From Desulfolucanica intricata (GTDB lineage Bacteria > Bacillota > Desulfotomaculia > Desulfotomaculales > Desulfofarciminaceae): a DNA stretch of 64,000 nt. Below are positions 62,357 to 64,000 of the stretch, piece by piece; position 1 is the stretch's first letter; each line of letters begins with the position of its first letter. Under the pieces are notes generated by a model. That model did no database searches. It saw only the letters and a program-made list of their open reading frames with translations, and was not told where the DNA came from. Location: the NCBI RefSeq assembly GCF_001592105.1, contig NZ_BCWE01000002.1:1-64000 (forward strand), given 5' to 3'. Both the position numbers and the translations under genes were made by a program.

Positions 62357-62611
62357 ATGTCAATTAAATTTTTACAGTTTGAAAAAATGGAAACCATGCT
62401 AGGTCAAACATTTTATGTTAAGAAATATGAACGCGTAGAAAGAAAGAACTCTATAAAAAATAACATACAAGCAGATTTATTTAAGACTGTTATCAGTAAA
62501 CCAATAACTAATCAGATTACTTTTTCACTCGGTCCCCAAAGTGTACAGGAATTAATGGATAATCCTTTATTGACACGAATCACATTCAAAAAAAATATTG
62601 ACCATATTTAA
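62357..62611 (+). CDS. Small protein of unknown function (84 residues)
   Basis: ATG 62357 with AGTAGGTG upstream. Sequence MSIKFLQFEKMETMLGQTFY, then NNIQADLFKTVISKPITNQI and VQELMDNPLLTRITF. No family or motif recognised. It may be a relic of a longer gene. Confidence 0.4.
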   Translation: MSIKFLQFEKMETMLGQTFYVKKYERVERKNSIKNNIQADLFKTVISKPITNQITFSLGPQSVQELMDNPLLTRITFKKNIDHI

Positions 62612-63524
62612 CTACCACTGTGTTCTTGTTTTCGCTTATTTATAATCCCGTCAAAGATTAATTTTTAATGTTTCCTCTAACTTTTAACGATTACCCGTTG
62701 GCGATGCACCCCCCTACTTTTAATATCAACGATTACCTCTGCCACCTCCGCGGAAAAATAGAGGGGTAATATCCTGTCATCGCCCAAACAGCGCGTCAGA
62801 AAACGAAAAAAACCGCTCCGCTAAAACGAGGAACGGCTTAAATACCGGCTTTTCAGGCAATATAAAAACCACCCACCGATAAAATACTTTTTATCAATAG
62901 ATGGTAAATAATCTAGTGGAGGCGGGCTGCTTGTCGACGTATGCACAGTAGAAGGCTTTCCTTTTTTAACCTTGCATTACAGCAATCCACGACTTTAATC
63001 TACACTTTTGCTGATCCGTTTTTTCCTCCCTGATTTTTTTGGTCAGTCAAAAAATCAAGATTACGGTCTGATCCAGGTAAAATACGCTGCTGGACACCAT
63101 GTTGAATCAATCGGCACGCCACCGTGGCCCTACATTTAGTATTGATTGGTACTATTTATATTTACAAATCAAAAAAGCCTATGCGCCAACTATTATTTTA
63201 GCTTACTCAACTTCAAATTCCAAATAGATTCAGAATAGGATAACTTATATTAGTTACAAAATATATTTTGTCTGCTATTAACTACGAAGGACCAATAGGT
63301 ATAGGGGTATTTTGTATTTTTTAAATTAATATAAGAGCCGGGGGGCCATATGACTAATATGGTGGGGTGGTTATATGCTTGTACTCCCTATTGCTTGTCG
63401 GCCTTACCAAATAAAATAGTGCTACCGTTTTGTTGTAACATTATCCTTTCCGGCCGGGTGAGGTTATAATGGGCAATATCGTATTTCTTGCTGGGGGGGA
63501 GATAAATATACCGTTTTTCATTAT
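62612..63524. other. Long gap with hairpins, no gene supported
   Basis: No gene that I can support. Visible: a leftward terminator with CCGTTCC/GGAGCGG (about 62812-62840), and a segment at about 62868-62940 (CCACCCACC ... GTGGAGGCGGGC) that resembles one at 50.05-50.13 kb. A short frame near 63350-63470 (MTNMVGWLYACTPY) is not supported by a ribosome binding site. Confidence 0.5.
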
Positions 63525-64000
63525 TTACGTCTTCCTCTCGATAAAAAATGCAAATATAAGATGTGCTACTAGGTTAGAAAGCGGTGTCTTCCATCCATTT
63601 AACCCTAACCCTAAAATACCCGGCTTCTTTACGATACCCCGACACATTTGGGGGTTAACCACCCCAATCAAGGGCATCACCAAAAGCGAAGAAAATAGGA
63701 ACAAAGCAGAACCAAACTTTATATAAAAAAGAGAATTAGGGCGTTTACTGGTTGTGGCTAGCGTTTTATATAAGGAACCCCAAAATACTGCACCGGAATA
63801 AAACATTATGGCTCCAATGAACGAAGCAATTAATCCCGGTTTTAAAAAGAATGTACCAATAAAAGTAAAGTAGTCAATCCTTGGCAAATGAAATCTTGGC
63901 GCCATCCTGAAAAAAGTCTCCATTATTGCAAAAGCCTTAAAAGACTGAAGCCAGGTAGTAGGGTTGGTAAGATAGGCAATGAATATTTTCAAAAATCTAA
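63525..64000 (-). CDS. Partial membrane protein, unknown, runs off the window
   Basis: At least 155 residues; the frame is open to the right edge, so the N-terminus is probably outside the window. Three to four membrane helices (LIASFIGAIMFYSGAVFWGS, SALFLFSSLLVMPLIGVV, NLVAHLIFAFFIE). The C-terminal membrane helix with N-x-x-A-H resembles small YqhR/DUF-type membrane proteins, but I do not recognise the family. Confidence 0.6.
   Translation of the reverse strand, partial: RFLKIFIAYLTNPTTWLQSFKAFAIMETFFRMAPRFHLPRIDYFTFIGTFFLKPGLIASFIGAIMFYSGAVFWGSLYKTLATTSKRPNSLFYIKFGSALFLFSSLLVMPLIGVVNPQMCRGIVKKPGILGLGLNGWKTPLSNLVAHLIFAFFIERKT

Noticed and set aside
63469-63726. An 85-codon rightward ORF
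   Set aside because: It is antisense to the partial membrane protein gene whose helices are coherent.

Overview
The window reads as chromosome of an anaerobic, endospore-forming Firmicute, most like the Desulfotomaculum/Pelotomaculum lineage. This is an inference from gene content: an alpha/beta-type small acid-soluble spore protein, a YjcZ-type sporulation peptide, a SleB-like spore-cortex hydrolase, YheC/YheD-type coat-associated ATP-grasp proteins, SLH-domain surface proteins, rubrerythrin, a double-cubane iron-sulfur reductase with its activator ATPase, and T-box control of aromatic amino acid genes. The DNA is moderately AT-rich and intergenic spacers are strongly so.

Layout. 0-8.7 kb: a surface-polymer cassette of three large GT2 glycosyltransferases with TPR-like repeats, a beta-propeller protein, an FkbM methyltransferase and a partial low-complexity repeat protein. 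8.8-12.7 kb: small housekeeping genes (YigZ, MerR-TipAS regulator, DUF6530/DUF2087 remnant/GIY-YIG trio, DUF421 membrane protein). 12.8-15.4 kb: secreted SLH and DUF4855 proteins. 15.4-21.6 kb: a leftward shikimate block aroA-aroC-aroB, then aroF-pheA behind a Phe-type T-box leader that carries two terminator/antiterminator modules. 21.7-28.4 kb: small proteins, SET-domain protein, amidase, SASP and PrsA-type foldase. 28.4-31.7 kb: an unusual tRNA, a TOBE (molybdate-binding) gene, the double-cubane reductase pair and rubrerythrin. 32-42 kb: SleB/LysM hydrolase, orphan carB, a tandem YheC/D gene broken by an in-frame TAA, and an ABC-F protein behind an attenuator-like leader. 42-52 kb: small and stress genes (iron alcohol dehydrogenase, GNAT, MsrAB, tyrosinase-PASTA, TetR, PadR-HAAS, YdeI). 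52.2-58.5 kb: two very large adjacent genes of unknown function, one with a Hint (intein-like) domain. 58.5-64 kb: decayed fragments (ACR3, cyclophilin-like), FetAB metal exporter with PadR regulator, a frameshifted DUF3231-like gene and a partial membrane protein.

Most striking group. Within about 3.6 kb (25.3-28.9 kb) are two short genes whose conserved reading frames are each interrupted by one in-frame UGA followed by a hairpin that fits the bacterial SECIS pattern (a thioredoxin-like protein and a TOBE/Mop protein), plus a 96-nt tRNA with the shape of a selenocysteine tRNA (8-bp acceptor stem, 8-bp variable arm) but with anticodon GCA and discriminator U, which are cysteine identity elements. 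Together they suggest a selenoprotein-producing organism that also carries a Sec-tRNA-like cysteine tRNA. All three are sequence-based predictions that need homolog alignment and selenium labelling.

Other structure not explained by ordinary genes: the ABC-F leader (promoter, 7-codon leader peptide lying on one arm of a 15-bp hairpin, competing complementary segments, strong terminator just before the gene), a GEMM-like structured RNA candidate upstream of the alcohol dehydrogenase, and a possible short RNA after carB.
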